Positions 1-12,024 of a stretch of 64,000 nt of DNA are shown here, one piece after another. Numbering within the stretch: the stretch's first letter is position 1; every line of letters starts with the position of its first letter. The position numbers and the translations under genes are program-made. Below the pieces are notes generated by a model. It searched no databases. It saw only the letters and a list, made by a program, of their open reading frames with translations, and was not told the origin of the DNA. Origin of the DNA: Metopolophium dirhodum (taxonomy: Eukaryota > Arthropoda > Insecta > Hemiptera > Aphididae); contig NC_083567.1 in assembly GCF_019925205.1 (NCBI RefSeq), positions 17,484,001-17,548,000 of the forward strand. The letters run 5' to 3'.

Positions 1-1640
1 TAAACCTCTGCACGTGTACCTACGCGTCGATCGATAAGTCCGCTCGTCATCCCATTATTTGTTCTATATGGCGTATTATAGATATAAGCGGCCGCCGTTA
101 AAGTTGAATATACAAATACTATAGAAAGCGTGTTTATTTAAGTGTATATTATATGGATATGAGGGTTTTATGCACATATAGTATTGTAATCAGCGTCAAC
201 AATATACTGATGAAATAAAAAATTAAAATTTTTCATTGGGCGGTGCTGGCGCAACTCACGTGAACAAGTAAGAAAAAAAACTGTAATACTGTATAGAGAT
301 TTAAATTTTTTTTTATCTTCTGCAGCTCGTAATATATTGTACGTTGTATTTTAGTCTTACAAAAAGTTCTCATTATAGTTTATATTATACGACGACTGAC
401 GAGGTTGCTGTATATAGTATATAACAATATTATAATGGCGCTGGTATCTTGTCATCCCAACTTTTTAAAATTTTAAAATCGATTATATCTACTTAGCGTC
501 TTTTCGCTCGTCCTTGCTTCGTCGAACGTCGTCTATTAAATAACTAAAGTTATTCACGGTATTCACATACCTACAACAATAAATCTGTTATAATATATGA
601 TACGTGATTTATTTTTGAATTATTCGACTCGAAGGCAAAATTAATTATCATTTCGGTTGCAATTAATTATTTCCCGGCGTGAGTATATTATACGTACCTA
701 ACTACAGTATACACACACGCGGTCAATAATAATTTAGTATAACAATTTTTCAGTTGCCATTATATAATATTATATTTATATGTCTGCAGTTTGAATAATA
801 TGTATAATAATAATATAAATTATGAGTTGGTAGGTTAGGCCCTAAACCTAATAAGTCCGGTATCAGTCAACATAGTCGTCTGCACTGGTCTAGAAGGTGA
901 CAAGGGATTGCATAAAAATATATTTATAACAGGTACCTATATACTATACATAATAGGTAATATAGCAAACGCTTAACGGTATTGTTATAATGAGTTTTAA
1001 AATATCAATTAATTAAACAAATACATATATAGGCACATGTGGCCTTGGGGAAACAGCACCTGCTGCAGCCCGAGTGTCGGTTATAATATAATTGCATATT
1101 GTATGTCATATTAATATATTATATTGCGTTCACCATATACGCATTATACATGTATTAATATTTAGATATATCAAAATTATATTTGTGCGTTTTATCACGT
1201 ACACATTTTATAAACCAATATTTTTAAGCTTACCTATTACAATTATTATTTTGCCTCTCGATTTTACAGGAAATCATTTTGCACAAACAATAATAATCAT
1301 ATTAAGCGCTGTTGCAACGATTAAAAATAATACATAACATCACAGTATAGGAATTCGATTAACTAATTTTTTTTCTAATCTGTATATAGTTTATAGAGTA
1401 TGGAGTATGTATAATGTACTCATATCCGTTATAAATCGGCTGTTATACAAAGCTGTAGTTACCAAGACTAGTGCAACCGTTGTTTTTCGCATAATATATG
1501 TCCACGAACCACATTTTAAATTACGCTATATTGAAATTAGCTATTGGAAAATATTCAAAATCGTATAAAAATTGTTTTTTTTTTTAATCCGCACGTCTGT
1601 TCAATAAGATGGAAAAATGTTAAATAGAAAATAACTTAAA
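1..1640. other. AT-rich non-coding stretch
   Basis: No convincing coding sequence is visible. The stretch is made of short AT palindromes and T-runs. A good splice-acceptor-like string, a pyrimidine-rich tract ending in TTTTACAG, lies at about 1255-1269, but the following sequence is AT-rich and has no matching donor, so no exon is called. Confidence 0.6.
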
Positions 1641-1649
1641 AGAGAATGT

Positions 1650-2470
1650 TTATTAGTGGAGTGTCCTAGACGACTGTCTGTAAAGTTAGTGCGAGTCGGC
1701 CGACACGATAACGTCCACGACGGTAGACGAAAATTAGGTATGAAGTTATGTGCACGTCTTCGATGCATTTCATCTTACATACTTGCAGTCGTGCAACGAC
1801 TTGGCCAGTATCGAGTGCGTTCAAGCACTTTGTGGTATGGCCTGCAGCTGCTACGGCTGCTTGTTTTGGTTGTGGCAAAGTAGTGGTAGTATTGTAGTGA
1901 GCTGTTCTGGTAACCACTGCAAGCTGTGTCATTATAAAGTTGTTTACGTTTTCGATACGTTTGATTATCTGTTCTGCGGTCGTCTTTGGCATCTTACGCA
2001 ATGATTTGGCAAGCGTGCTCGACAACGAGTAACGACGACGACGATGTGAGTTGACGGTGCAGCGGTTGTGGTGAATTTTAAGGGTGGTTTTATTGGAGGT
2101 AGTTGAGGACGGTCGTCGCCTCAGTCGAGTCGTTGGCACTCCGCAGGGCTCGGAACTTTTTGCTTAGCTTTTACGGCCTTGCTCATCATCAGCTAGATGG
2201 GGTCATATATTATAGCGGTGGCGCTTGGAGCACACGCATCATTGCCGGCATTTCCTCAATGGCCGCCGGTTGGTGCGAGTTGGCTGAAAAGGACAAATCG
2301 ACACTTAGCAAACCTAACACCGGTAACGACTAGACCGGTAATGACGCAGAGTAGATTTCCGAATCGTTTAGTCGCATATCGAATTGTAATCTATACGAGA
2401 AATCTATCGAGGAGTATATGTGCAAACTTTGTAAACGTTTTAAAAGGTCGTGAGGTTCGTAAAGGTTAGG
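1650..2470. other. GC-richer island with an unassigned 157-codon open frame on the minus strand
   Basis: Base composition rises sharply compared with both flanks. The minus strand carries a 157-codon open frame at 1666-2139, rich in Arg, Thr and Ser at its start and without a signal peptide, membrane segment or motif that I recognise. Overlapping plus-strand frames of 75-90 codons are also open, which weakens the case for any one of them, because GC-rich patches depleted of stop codons look like this by chance. It could be an exon, a decayed retrocopy, or a CpG-rich regulatory island. I do not assign a function. Confidence 0.25.
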
Positions 2471-3408
2471 TTGGGTTCTAATTTCTAACCACTCTGGTGG
2501 AAGTAATACTATCGTAGTTCCTGCTTCAGTTGTGATACCACAGGAAACGGTTACTAGGTATAACTATATCACATTGTCTATACCTATATTATTATTCACT
2601 GGTCCCTTGTAGGTTTTATGACAATATCTGAATATCGTACGCCTCTATTAGTCTATAATTATTTATAACGCTTAATTATAATTTATTAAAGGTACTTACG
2701 TTACATGTACCATGTACGAATGTTGTATTTAGCTAGGTTCGCAAAATCCAAATAATATATTGGTAAAGTAATTAACACACTATACCAGATAGGTACCTAA
2801 TTATACCTATTAGTTCGTTAAGTATGACATTATTATTAAGTATTGGTTTTATCATTTTTTATGAAATATAATATTATAATCACTTCCTATTATTCTATAA
2901 TACATACAGATCATCTACATTAGATCTGCAGCGTCATCATATTATGTGTTTAATTTTTCAACAATATTCGTTTAAATTGTTTTCGCATTTGGTGACATAC
3001 GTCATGACTACATTTGGTGTCACCTATGGTGACGATTCTCATACGTTTACCATCATAATCGGGTAGTACCATAATAGCTGGGAAATAGATACATTGCCCA
3101 AAAGTTTACTTTGCCCGTAAATATACTTATACATTATACATGCCAAAGAGCAAACTAGTTATCAAAGTGGTTACACGTAATTAAGATGTGATGTCCTAAC
3201 AATCCGTGATAAGTGGGACCACAGTACAAACATGTATAGTACCATTTTAGTTTGTACTTTTAAATAATAACTTTAAAAACACCGACAAAATAGTAGGTAA
3301 TTACAATATTCAATAATAACAGTAAAAAAATCCATGTTGAAATTAATTTGGTATTAAATTCAAAAATTGGCAGATATCGGATTGATAAAAAATTACCTTT
3401 ATCGTATC
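2471..3408. other. AT-rich non-coding stretch
   Basis: I see no gene. The text TTTGGTGACA/TTTGGTGTCACC around 2985-3030 gives a small local repeat of a GGTGAC/GTCACC word, but nothing else stands out. Confidence 0.6.
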
Positions 3409-3615
3409 AAGCCGGATTCGCAGCCACGTCGTGTGTCGTGTAGTACGAGGGCCTGGTTGTCATGGTTAAAACTAGTAAATATATATTGGTTTGTTTTGTA
3501 GATGGATGATCTGGAGTCAATTCTTGGTATACTCGGTTGCAACTTGGTTATTAAATGATACCAAAAAAATAATGTCCAATCAACACGACACACAACGTAG
3601 CTGCGAATCCGGCTT
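3409..3615. mobile_element. MITE with ~33-base terminal inverted repeats
   Basis: The left end begins AAGCCGGATTCGCAGC and continues to a GTGTGTCGTGT block. The reverse complement of the right end begins with the same 16 bases and continues to the same block, so about 31 of the first 33 bases match. The 207-base length and lack of coding capacity fit a non-autonomous DNA transposon (MITE). No unambiguous target-site duplication is seen at either edge, so the superfamily is left open. The 83-codon minus-strand open frame that crosses it is an artefact of the symmetric ends. Confidence 0.85.
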
Positions 3616-4630
3616 AGGTATATAGTATCTATAACCACAAATAATACCATTAAGGTAATTAGTAAAGACTCTTTGCTTTCAGTAAACCGTGTATATTAGG
3701 TATAGAGATGTCCCATCTATATATATTGTATATATTATCTATGGGGGCGACTGGCTGCCACACTGGCCCGCGTCGTGAGAACGCGTACAAGGCTCAGATC
3801 GTCGAAATGCACGGCATCACTGTAGACCGAAATCAACACCATCATAATTTATTCCAAATTCATGGTTATTTTAGTTACATTTTGTCTTATGATTATAAGT
3901 GCAGCTGACAAAAGTTAGATGATTCACCAACCGCAGTTTTTTCGTTGTTGTCGTGTCTCCCCGTGGGTGCAGTCGCGGGCGATATAGTTCTTTTTATTTT
4001 TAATATTATATAATTCGCATTTATAAAAATGTGTCCATACAATATTAATTTAACAAACGCCCTTGTCATATGTTTTACGGTGTCTCAGCATCTGTCTGCA
4101 TTCTATCTGTCTGGATGTCGTCGGGTCAAACGGAAATGCGTCCGTCGTTCATATATATATGCGCGCCTCACGTGCACCTACGTATGCAATATACGCGTAT
4201 CTTATAAGCGGGGAAAAGACGCGTGCACGCGTGTGAAATAATGCGGACAAAAGCCAAAACACGTGCAGCAGCTTAAGATGCAAAAATCAAATTCAATATC
4301 ATGTGTAGATAAAAAAAAAAAAATTACAGTATTCTTTATTATAACATGGCCTATCGTCTATATATAATATTTTTTTCTACGCGTGTGTGCCTTATTTGAA
4401 AATTCAGTGGGTGTAAAGCTAAAAATCACACGAGCGAAACCCAACACCTATACGACTATACCTATTACCTACCTATATATTCATAATATAATATTATAAT
4501 ACGTCTTATATGTACTCGTTTCACAACGCATATAATATGGTATATTACTTTATTATTATACGCATGTGGCATATCGTATGCACAGGTGGCCGTTGGAAAC
4601 AAAAGGGTCTCACGTCGTGTCGTATATAAT

Positions 4631-4661
<31 letters not shown>

Positions 4662-7240
4662 ACTGGTCATCGAGAATACTGTACAATATGTTTAATAGGT
4701 TGGAGGTCACTCGGGCGGCGGCGGCCGGACGACGATCGTCGGCTGTGCACGTGCGAAAGTATACTTGCAATAAATTAATATTATGTTATGTTATAATATT
4801 GTGATGGATACACGATATACGTATTCTATATAGCACCTCCACGACGCGAGATTAGCGCATATGCGAGTGCCGAGTGATGTCGTGTAGTTGGATGGGAGAG
4901 TGGTAATGGGCCGAGTCCACGTCCTTGATCTTGAATTAACCTTAACATTCGCGCAATATTCGCAGTTCGCACACGCGAATTACGTACATCATGCGCGCGC
5001 AAATGATATATTTTTTCATCGTTGTCATTTCGTTTAAAATGTATACGTTTATATTCGTATTGTTTTATTTTTTGTTATCTCATGGCCGTCGTCGTCGATT
5101 TTTTCATTTATTTATTTAGGTAGATTACTGCGATACGTTTTTTTATTCGCCCCGAAGGTCTCCGGCTGCAGCGGCGCTTAAAGGGACGTTTGCCGACCGG
5201 AAAACGATTAATTTAAAATCGCGCGCCAAACAGCGACAGTGCAAACAAACAATAGGTACTTACGTTATGTACAGACCACGCGGTAATAGACAGACACATT
5301 TAGCCTTACATATTTTCAACGCAAAATTTGCACAACCCCGTTCATCGGCATTCACTATAACGTCATATTATTGTGCAATATTGCCATACCTACCTATACA
5401 ATATTATTGACGTGCACAATAACTGATAAGGAAGACGTAACGCTGGAGTCAATTTGTTAGATCATTATGTTGTAGTTATCGATTATATAATATTATAATA
5501 TGATAAGCTCTCGTGTACGCGTCCGTGTATTTTGCGACCGCGAGAGACAACCGCGTGTGTGACATCGAGACGTGACCTCACGTGTGCAAAATCCAACAAT
5601 TGCACACAATATATATTATTATATTATGCAAATATATTGTGTGCTGCACATAAATACTATGGATCGACCGACGAGTTATTTGTCTTATCGAGTCGTTCGT
5701 TCTACGTTTAAAATGATTATTTGAATATCACATAATATGAACGTCTGTGGTAGGTACCCTACCTATATAGGACAGATTGTATATAAAATATATATATGCA
5801 TATATATAGGAAATAAGTCTGGGACAGAAACGAGCCGAGGTAAAAATGTGCCTAGTGTGCTCACTCCTAGCACGTGGCATTTTATCCTATACACAACATA
5901 ATATTATACCTATATATTATAAGTATATGAGGGCGCGCGTGTACTTATTTGAAGAGTGTGCACAATATACGCGTGCGTGTGGGCGTTTGCGAACGGGGCG
6001 CGTGTGGTAGGTATATATCGACGGTGCGGTTTTTTAAAAATATCATTTTCACCGAATGTTTCTCTACTATAAGGTGGTGGAGAAGTGACGGTGGTGGTGA
6101 ATGTGGTGGATATGGCGGAGTTAGTGGTGGGTGTAATGGTGTTGGTGGCGCTATATATAATAATGTGTACACAAAATGTCAATATATTACATATTTGGAT
6201 TTCTGGTGTATATGTGTGGCACGCAGTGATTGACGAAGGTCGGAAAATTTGCCATAAGAGCACTTCCTTATCACGCCCACAAATAATGTCTGTGTTCGCG
6301 TGCGCTCATACATATATATATAAAATTTTAATTATGGGTGTGCAATGTGCATGCAATTATAATATATGAGCTTTTCACGTGGCGACGGATTGATAGCGGA
6401 CCGACTCGGCGGGCGCATTTATATTTCACACAGATATTGGAAGCGCGCGGTTTTTTGTTTCATATCCCCACGTGAAATTGTTATTATATTTATATATTTT
6501 AATTTATACTGCAAATTCTTCTACTGCAGCACACGTGTAAGTATAATATTATGTATACGTCACAATATCACAGCACTATATAGGTACTTTGCGTAGGTAC
6601 CTATATACCGCGCGTAGCATGGTCAATTTTATAATACGGTACCTATATAGGTATAGGTATATGGCCGGCGCCCCGTCGATCGGTCATCCGAAGGTCCCTC
6701 CCTCGGCTGCCACTGAAATATTTTAATAAAAATATCATAAACGTTATTTCAAGGTCTCTCATTATATTTATACACGTATAGCATATACTTATGCATAATA
6801 TGTGTGTTATGTATATACATAATATGTGTGATGTTTATGCACGGCGACACAATACCATTATATACCTATTTATAATTCAAGTTCGCGAGGTCCGTTGTTT
6901 TTTTTTGAAAGACAAAAAAAAAAGTCAACTTTGGCTAATGTAATATACACCCGACTGTCCGCTATTTCACTGCGTAAATGCCTGCACCGGAAGGTCAAAC
7001 TCTATTTTTCAACCAAAGCCTTCACAGCCCAGACGTAGGGACATATTATATCTATTACGAAATCGAATAAATAAACCCTCCAGCACCGATCACCATAATT
7101 ATCCAATCCCATACCGGCTATACCTGCGTGGGGTAAAGTTTTTCTTCGTAGATCTCTAGCAACACGTGTGAAATTAAATCACCCTTATATTTTATTATAA
7201 TAACTGATTTTTTAATATATTTTATGGATACAGCCGAAGA
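3616..7240. other. Mixed AT-rich sequence with CpG-rich patches
   Basis: No recognisable gene. GC-richer patches occur at about 3740-3850, 4080-4150, 4690-4760, 4830-4960, 5150-5250 and 6660-6715. The patch at 3740-3850 keeps an open plus-strand frame with G/C-rich third positions, but it lacks clear splice sites and no family is recognised. The rest is AT palindromes, TAGGTACCTA words and purine or pyrimidine runs. Confidence 0.5.
4633..4661. repeat. (GT)n microsatellite
   Basis: An uninterrupted GT dinucleotide tract of about 14 units. It produces Thr-His or Val-Cys runs in the overlapping frames, which are not genes. Confidence 0.97.
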
Positions 7241-7242
7241 GG

Positions 7243-7821
7243 TTGTGCCCTCTTATACGTAAGATAAAATATATTATAATATTATTCAAACACTGCACGT
7301 TTAGTCGATCATCGTCGCTATTGGTGGTGTTGTATAATATCATAAGCCAAGTCGTGTGCTGCCGCAGAACTAAAAACGCATCCGGCCGACTCGATAATAA
7401 CAATAATAATAATATAATTTCGTGTCATTACATGCACGGGGACACCGTCGCCGACGCCTCCACCGCCGAGTGCCTGCACGTCAAAAATAATTTTTCTCAT
7501 GTGCGAAATGTGCATGCAAGGTCGTTCGCGTTTAAAATAATAATCGTCGTAATAATAATATTGTCCTATACACACACACACATGAAGTGTTTTGAAGTCC
7601 GTGCGCACCCGGCGGCCCCGCACGATTGCGATAAACAAATTATTGTGCATAGTAAAAATGATATATTTTGTTATTTTTTTGACACGTTTTGCACGCACGT
7701 CGTGGGCACCTATAGAGCACCTTACTGCACAACAACTTTACCGTTTCGTCGACTCTTCGCCCTGCCGACGATTATCAAAATATTATGCCTTTTACTTTAC
7801 CGTCTAGTCCGTCTGCGATAG
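7243..7821 (+). other. Longest open frame in the window (192 codons), unassigned
   Basis: This is the longest uninterrupted frame in the window. Its central part, about 7432-7485, has almost only G or C in third positions, as coding DNA might. However, the flanking codons encode Ile/Val/Asn-rich low-complexity runs from AT repeats, the opposite strand is also open for 126 codons (7318-7698), and the GC pattern gives high third-position GC on both strands. There is no domain, signal peptide or recognisable motif. The central patch could be a real short exon with fortuitously open flanks, but I think the full-length frame is most likely chance. Confidence 0.2.
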
Positions 7822-7869
7822 GTACTAATAATAATAAACTATACCATATTATATTGTAAATTTTTTTTT

Positions 7870-7893
7870 TTTATTTATTAATTAATAAATAAA
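7870..7893. repeat. Perfect 24-base AT palindrome
   Basis: The half TTTATTTATTAA is followed directly by its reverse complement TTAATAAATAAA with no spacer. It would extrude as a cruciform; no known function is implied. Confidence 0.95.
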
Positions 7894-8651
7894 TATATTG
7901 TAAATTATATCATTGAATAGGTATGTGTTGTACTGCTGCAGCGACGTTTCACGGCACGTTTTAATAATATATAACGACGCGGTAAAGGCGATGGCGCCAA
8001 CCTTGAACTTGTGATGAATTTTTTATTCGCGTGCCACAGCTCGGGACCCCAGCCTAGCTAAATATATACCGTCTTATTTTTTCATATTATACACTAGTGT
8101 ACGCATATTATGTTGTTCTGCAGTTCGTTTACTCGAACGGGACTTGAACAATCAGATGCAATGCCATTTCGTCATGTTGTGTATCTCTTTTTTTTTTGTT
8201 GAAATTTTGGACTCGTCTCTGCATCTGAAAGTATACACATTAAATTCATTTACTATAGCATAATATCTATAGACACTCAACTATGCAGCTTAGGACATGT
8301 AGCTAACATGTATGTATAATATTATTATGTCCGCCGTACGAATTGTTTTCGTATAATATACATACATTATATATTATGCTTACATTATATTATAGCTTAT
8401 GAGTCCACTGTGCGCGGGTAACAAAAAAATTTGAACTTGTGTATCGTATGTATAATCACACAATTTATAAAGAAAAATAAACGCAAGCGTTGTGAATGTT
8501 ATCGATCAGCCTATAATACATTATTTTTTGTTGTGAAAAAAAACAAGTTTGATTGAGAAATCTCGGGTCATTTCCGGCTTTATGAACTCTAAAGAAAAAC
8601 AACGATAATTTACATGCCATAATGTTTTAATATACATCAAGCCATCAAGGT

Positions 8652-8711
8652 ATAATACCTATAATATAAGTGTATTGTGTATACCATAATACCTATAATA
8701 TAAGTGTATTG
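8652..8711. repeat. Tandem duplication, 26 identical bases with 34-base period
   Basis: The segment beginning ATAATACCTATAATATAAG at 8652 recurs exactly at 8686, so 26 bases are identical between the two copies. The identity suggests a recent local duplication or slippage. Confidence 0.95.
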
Positions 8712-9421
8712 ACGTAGTGTGTATAGTGTATACTATAATACCATTATGGTCCAAAATACTGCTACACTATTCAGTATTCAGAATATTTTCCGACGGGTGA
8801 ACACGTGATTACGATGTCACCACGTTTAGCGCTTATAGTCAATACTGAACAATTATATTATGTGTCATGTACAACAATTATATAATACATATTATATACA
8901 TTTTAAAAAACGACAGTGATAATAAACGATATTGTGCGGTGTCGTGTGAAATATGATGTTCGATATAGCAATACATTATTTGCTTATTTCGTCCTATATA
9001 GGTACAACCGGTAAACGATATTCTCAGCTCTCACAGTGTGCGGCGATTATTGTTTTTATGTCACAATATACACGAGTCAATCGAAGGAATTAATATTGCG
9101 ACGTTAACTATATTTACGTATATCGTATAATAAGTACTTATGATATTATATTCCTCGTACCAATAAGACTGCCTATTTAAAAAGCAATATGATAATTACC
9201 GGATTAGATTCGGAGATTGCACAATAGATTTATTGTTTGATTACAATATTAATGATTAACAACCAACTTACAGGCTATAACTAAAACAGTATATAACCTA
9301 TTTACCTATATACATCTGTCGCTGGGACCGGGAACCATCCGAAACGTCGGAATTTAAAGTATAATATATCGTCCCTGGAAAGAGCGCGGGGAGTGAGATA
9401 TAGAGTAAGGAGGGATGAAGG

Positions 9422-9699
9422 TTGACGATGATATTAAAAATCTTCAGGGGGCATATACGACATTGGCACGTGATTCAGGCTCGCCACTTTGTCTCAGTGG
9501 CATCGATGCCGGAGACGGCTAAAAATAATGATAGCGCGAAACGAATCGATCTCTATCGCCTCCGCTGTATAGTTGCAGTTTGGTCGCAACAGATGCTGCC
9601 GCACTTGCATACTTCGAGGTCGTCCGTTTCGAAAACGAACGAAATATATGTGGTGATGTATCTATTTATCGATGTATGGCGAAAATTGAGCAAAAAATG
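9422..9699 (+). other. Candidate exon ending in a consensus splice donor, unassigned
   Basis: A 93-codon open frame runs to 9703, and its last codons overlap a near-perfect 5' splice site: ATG followed by GTAAGTAA at 9700. The stop codon lies within the donor, so in a spliced transcript the frame would continue into another exon. Third positions are moderately G/C-rich compared with the flanks, and the sequence is not low-complexity. The encoded peptide is basic, with no recognisable motif. There is no clear acceptor at the left edge, so it would be a first exon or its 5' limit is unknown. A chance open frame in a GC-richer patch remains possible. Confidence 0.22.
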
Positions 9700-9865
9700 G
9701 TAAGTAATAATACAAACGCTTCCAAAAGCCGCAAATGGTTTTGAACAGAATCCAAAAGTGAAGTCGAAAAAAACGGGACGGGAGACGGGCAAAGAGAACC
9801 ACCTACACGCGCGGTGAAAAACGATCGGCGGGAAATTGTCGGACCTCCGGGATCGAAGCGAAATT

Positions 9866-9873
9866 TATAAATA
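9866..9873 (+). promoter_or_regulatory. TATA-box-like element
   Basis: TATAAATA sits in a GC-rich context with a possible initiator (CACTGCA) about 27-30 bases downstream. The spacing fits an RNA polymerase II core promoter, but such strings are common in AT-rich DNA. Confidence 0.15.
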
Positions 9874-10144
9874 GGCGTTTGCGCGAGACGTACACTGCAT
9901 TAATTTACGCTGCTTTATCGTATTATTATTATTATTATATTATGTGTAAATATCGTACTCGTCATCCGCGATTGCGGCTAAGAGATCTATGAAAACGAGC
10001 ACATACGCTATATTACACAATATATCAATCACGTTATCTGCCATCACGTGGTTATCGCGATCCGTGTGAGGTCGGACTTATCTTTATACGTCAATCTCGC
10101 GAAGGGCAAATTAAATGATTTTGCAGTTTTTTCCCTGTTTTCAG

Positions 10145-10182
10145 CTCATTTCTTTACGTTCTCGCCACGTGTTCATCTATAG
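10145..10182 (+). other. Candidate 38-base microexon
   Basis: A long pyrimidine tract ending in TTTTCAG immediately precedes CTCATTTC at 10145, and a plausible donor (CTATAG then GTATAT) follows at 10183. Two of three frames are open across the 38 bases. It lies between two other exon-like segments on the same strand (9422-9699 and the 10.3-10.5 kb segment). Splice strings alone are weak evidence in intron-like DNA. Confidence 0.15.
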
Positions 10183-10260
10183 GTATATCATATACACAGT
10201 ACACGCGTATGATTGAAAGCCTTGTCTTCTGTCGCATTCGTATAAATGACTATCCAATGC

Positions 10261-10516
10261 ATCCGGGCTGAAGATTTGATTTCACGTCAAAGGGAAAGAG
10301 GTACGATTTTTTTTAAGTAGGAAATTAATGCAAATTGTGCCATTGTGATACAAATAAGAAATTAAATCAGTCCGAAATCGATTGGTTGATTTTTAGTGGT
10401 CGTTATCCCGGGTGTCAGGATGACGTCGTTGCAGTAACCGGACTGGAGATTTTACGTCAAATGGAAAAGGGACAAGGGGTACAAATGGATATAAATCGAG
10501 TAGAAGAAATTAACAG
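10261..10516 (+). other. Coding-like segment with an internal diverged duplication
   Basis: A 61-codon open frame (10335-10520) encodes a non-repetitive, charged peptide whose end overlaps a good donor (AACAG then GTGATG at 10517). The part at 10436-10482 (ACCGGACTGGAGATTTTACG and on) is a diverged copy of 10261-10304 (ATCCGGGCTGAAGATTTG and on); both carry ACGTCAAA followed by a purine-rich GGAAA and GGTAC. In translation the two copies also resemble each other, with a Glu-Asp/Glu-Ile core followed by Arg-Gln and Glu-Lys/Arg-rich residues. The first copy ends in a stop at 10318. I do not recognise the peptide. It may be part of a coding exon or simply a duplicated non-coding segment. Confidence 0.25.
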
Positions 10517-10520
10517 GTGA

Positions 10521-11364
10521 TGACATACAGGTGGCAGCCGACGGGACGACTCACGCCTCACACGACAAAATATTTGCAGGAATATAATATAATTTGTGTA
10601 TTGTATATTATGTAATATAATTATTTGATCAAATGTCAAGGTTGATTCAAAACACCCTGTGTTATCACTTACCTATTTAACTGTGCTGCACAAGGGTCTC
10701 GTATCCTCGGTAAATTTAAACATATTATATAATATCAAGGTTATTGTTCTTTTTTCCGTGTTCGGCATTTCACAATATTATTACCTTTTGTTTTTTTACT
10801 CTTCACGGGCGCATTATAATTTTTATTTACCTATCGATTTACGTGCCCATTCCGAGGTATAATGTATATTATGTTACATATTATAATAATATAAATAATA
10901 TATTTATATATATACAGTATACACATCAATATACATTCCACGCATATACGTGGTTCTATCGACAATTTTCGTGGAAAACTTCACTTATCTTATACTTTTA
11001 TTACTATGTATCTAAGCATAATATAATATAAAGTGTTGTATAGCAAAGAAGTTCATGGCCAGGGAGTCAAAATTTAAATTTAAAATCATATAAGTGATAA
11101 ATCCTTCTAGTCTTTAGACTATACCTTGATATAATTAACCTATATCTTATTTTCTTTTTTCAAAAATCATAATATTCTAAATTTAAGGTAAAAAATAGTC
11201 ATACCTATATACACATACATAAATATATAATAATGATATATTATTATGATCTAGGTGTATGGACATAAATTGTATTATTACATACGAATTGTTTGATTGT
11301 TACAATTTGAAAACAAACACAAAATATCAATGTATAATAAGCTGCAATATTAGATTATTTAGAA
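10521..11364. other. AT-rich non-coding stretch
   Basis: Low-complexity AT sequence. The overlapping 67- and 95-codon frames are rich in Tyr, Phe, Ile and Asn and look like chance. Confidence 0.6.
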
Positions 11365-11563
11365 CAGGGGTTACCAATAAATATTTTTGAAGGGCCACAT
11401 TAGGAATCTGGAAATTGTTCGTGGGCCATAAAAATTGCAGATGTCGGTAAAAACAATGAAAAAAAAATGATAAATTACAACATTAAAACGTATGCTATTA
11501 AAGGTTTTTACTTTTTTTTCTTGTCTGAGGGCCAGATAAAATAAGTCCACGGGCTGCATGTGG
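11365..11563. mobile_element. Truncated hAT-like element
   Basis: The left end CAGGGGTTACCAA and the internal GGGCCACATT, GGGCCAT and CGGGCTGCATGTGG words are typical of the ends of many hAT-family elements. The flanks TTTAGAA at 11358-11364 and TTTAGAA at 11565-11571 agree in 7 of 8 positions of an expected 8-base target duplication. The right terminal repeat is missing or strongly decayed. There is no transposase coding sequence. Confidence 0.6.
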
Positions 11564-11639
11564 CTTTAGAAGTTACATATTAAATTAGTATTGATTTACT
11601 GTGATGTGTTGATATTTTTATGTTTGTTATACCGTTTTG

Positions 11640-11760
11640 GAGCATTCATAATACTGCATCTTCAACTTAGAGGGTGGTTTCTGGTAGAAAATTAGATCTA
11701 GTTGGTTCTTTTACGGGTAAAAAGGGCAAAAATGTTCAGTATTTTTAAAAATATCTAGTT
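11640..11760. repeat. Possible interspersed repeat fragment
   Basis: The sequence around AGAGGGTGGTTTCTGGTAGA and ACGGGTAAAAAGGGC reads like a decayed copy of an interspersed aphid-type repeat. There is no second copy in this window, so this rests on recollection only. Confidence 0.3.
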
Positions 11761-11920
11761 ATTTATTAACATTTAAAATGCTTTAATTTGTTTAGTTCTT
11801 CTAGAAAATTAAATTCAAGGTTCCTGATAAACTGTTCTTTTACATATTCAATATTATAGAAGATCCATTTTGGGCACAGTGGCCGTTGTGTATAAACTAT
11901 ATATTTTATAATTTCATATA

Positions 11921-12024
11921 TCATATCCAATCGAGAGTTAACCACGAGTGCACGCTGCAGGTCGTAGATCTCGCTGGGGAAATAGCTGCCCACGCCGTCA
12001 CCCCCGACATAAGCCTGGTCTTTT
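11921..12024 (-). other. Coding-like patch, probable exon fragment, unassigned
   Basis: On the minus strand an open frame here contains the peptide GDGVGSYFPSEIYDLQRALV, with third positions dominated by C and G, in a sharply AT-rich surrounding. Just upstream (minus-strand sense) is a T-rich tract ending in TTTGTAG at about 12025, an acceptor-like string. Past 11930 the sequence becomes AT-rich, as if entering an intron, but no strong donor is seen. The plus strand is also open (a frame reading CTLQVVDLAGEIAAHAVTPD), with somewhat lower third-position GC, so the strand is not certain. No protein family is recognised. It could also be a decayed exon or retrocopy. Confidence 0.35.

Larger units (their letters stand above)
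7822..9421. other. AT-rich non-coding stretch
   Basis: No gene is visible. It holds a perfect 24-base palindrome and a duplicated 26-base segment (listed separately), many AATATTATA words, and a GC-richer run around 9310-9420 leading into the next candidate exon. Confidence 0.6.

Noticed and set aside
5910..6369. Cluster of 75-117-codon frames on both strands
   Set aside because: The frames overlap on both strands over a GGTGGTGG-rich segment; the Pro/Thr or Gly/Val content reflects that repeat, not a protein.
7243..7821. 192-codon plus-strand frame as a protein-coding gene
   Set aside because: Both strands are open, the flanks are low-complexity Ile/Val/Asn runs, and there is no motif. Kept only as an unassigned open frame.
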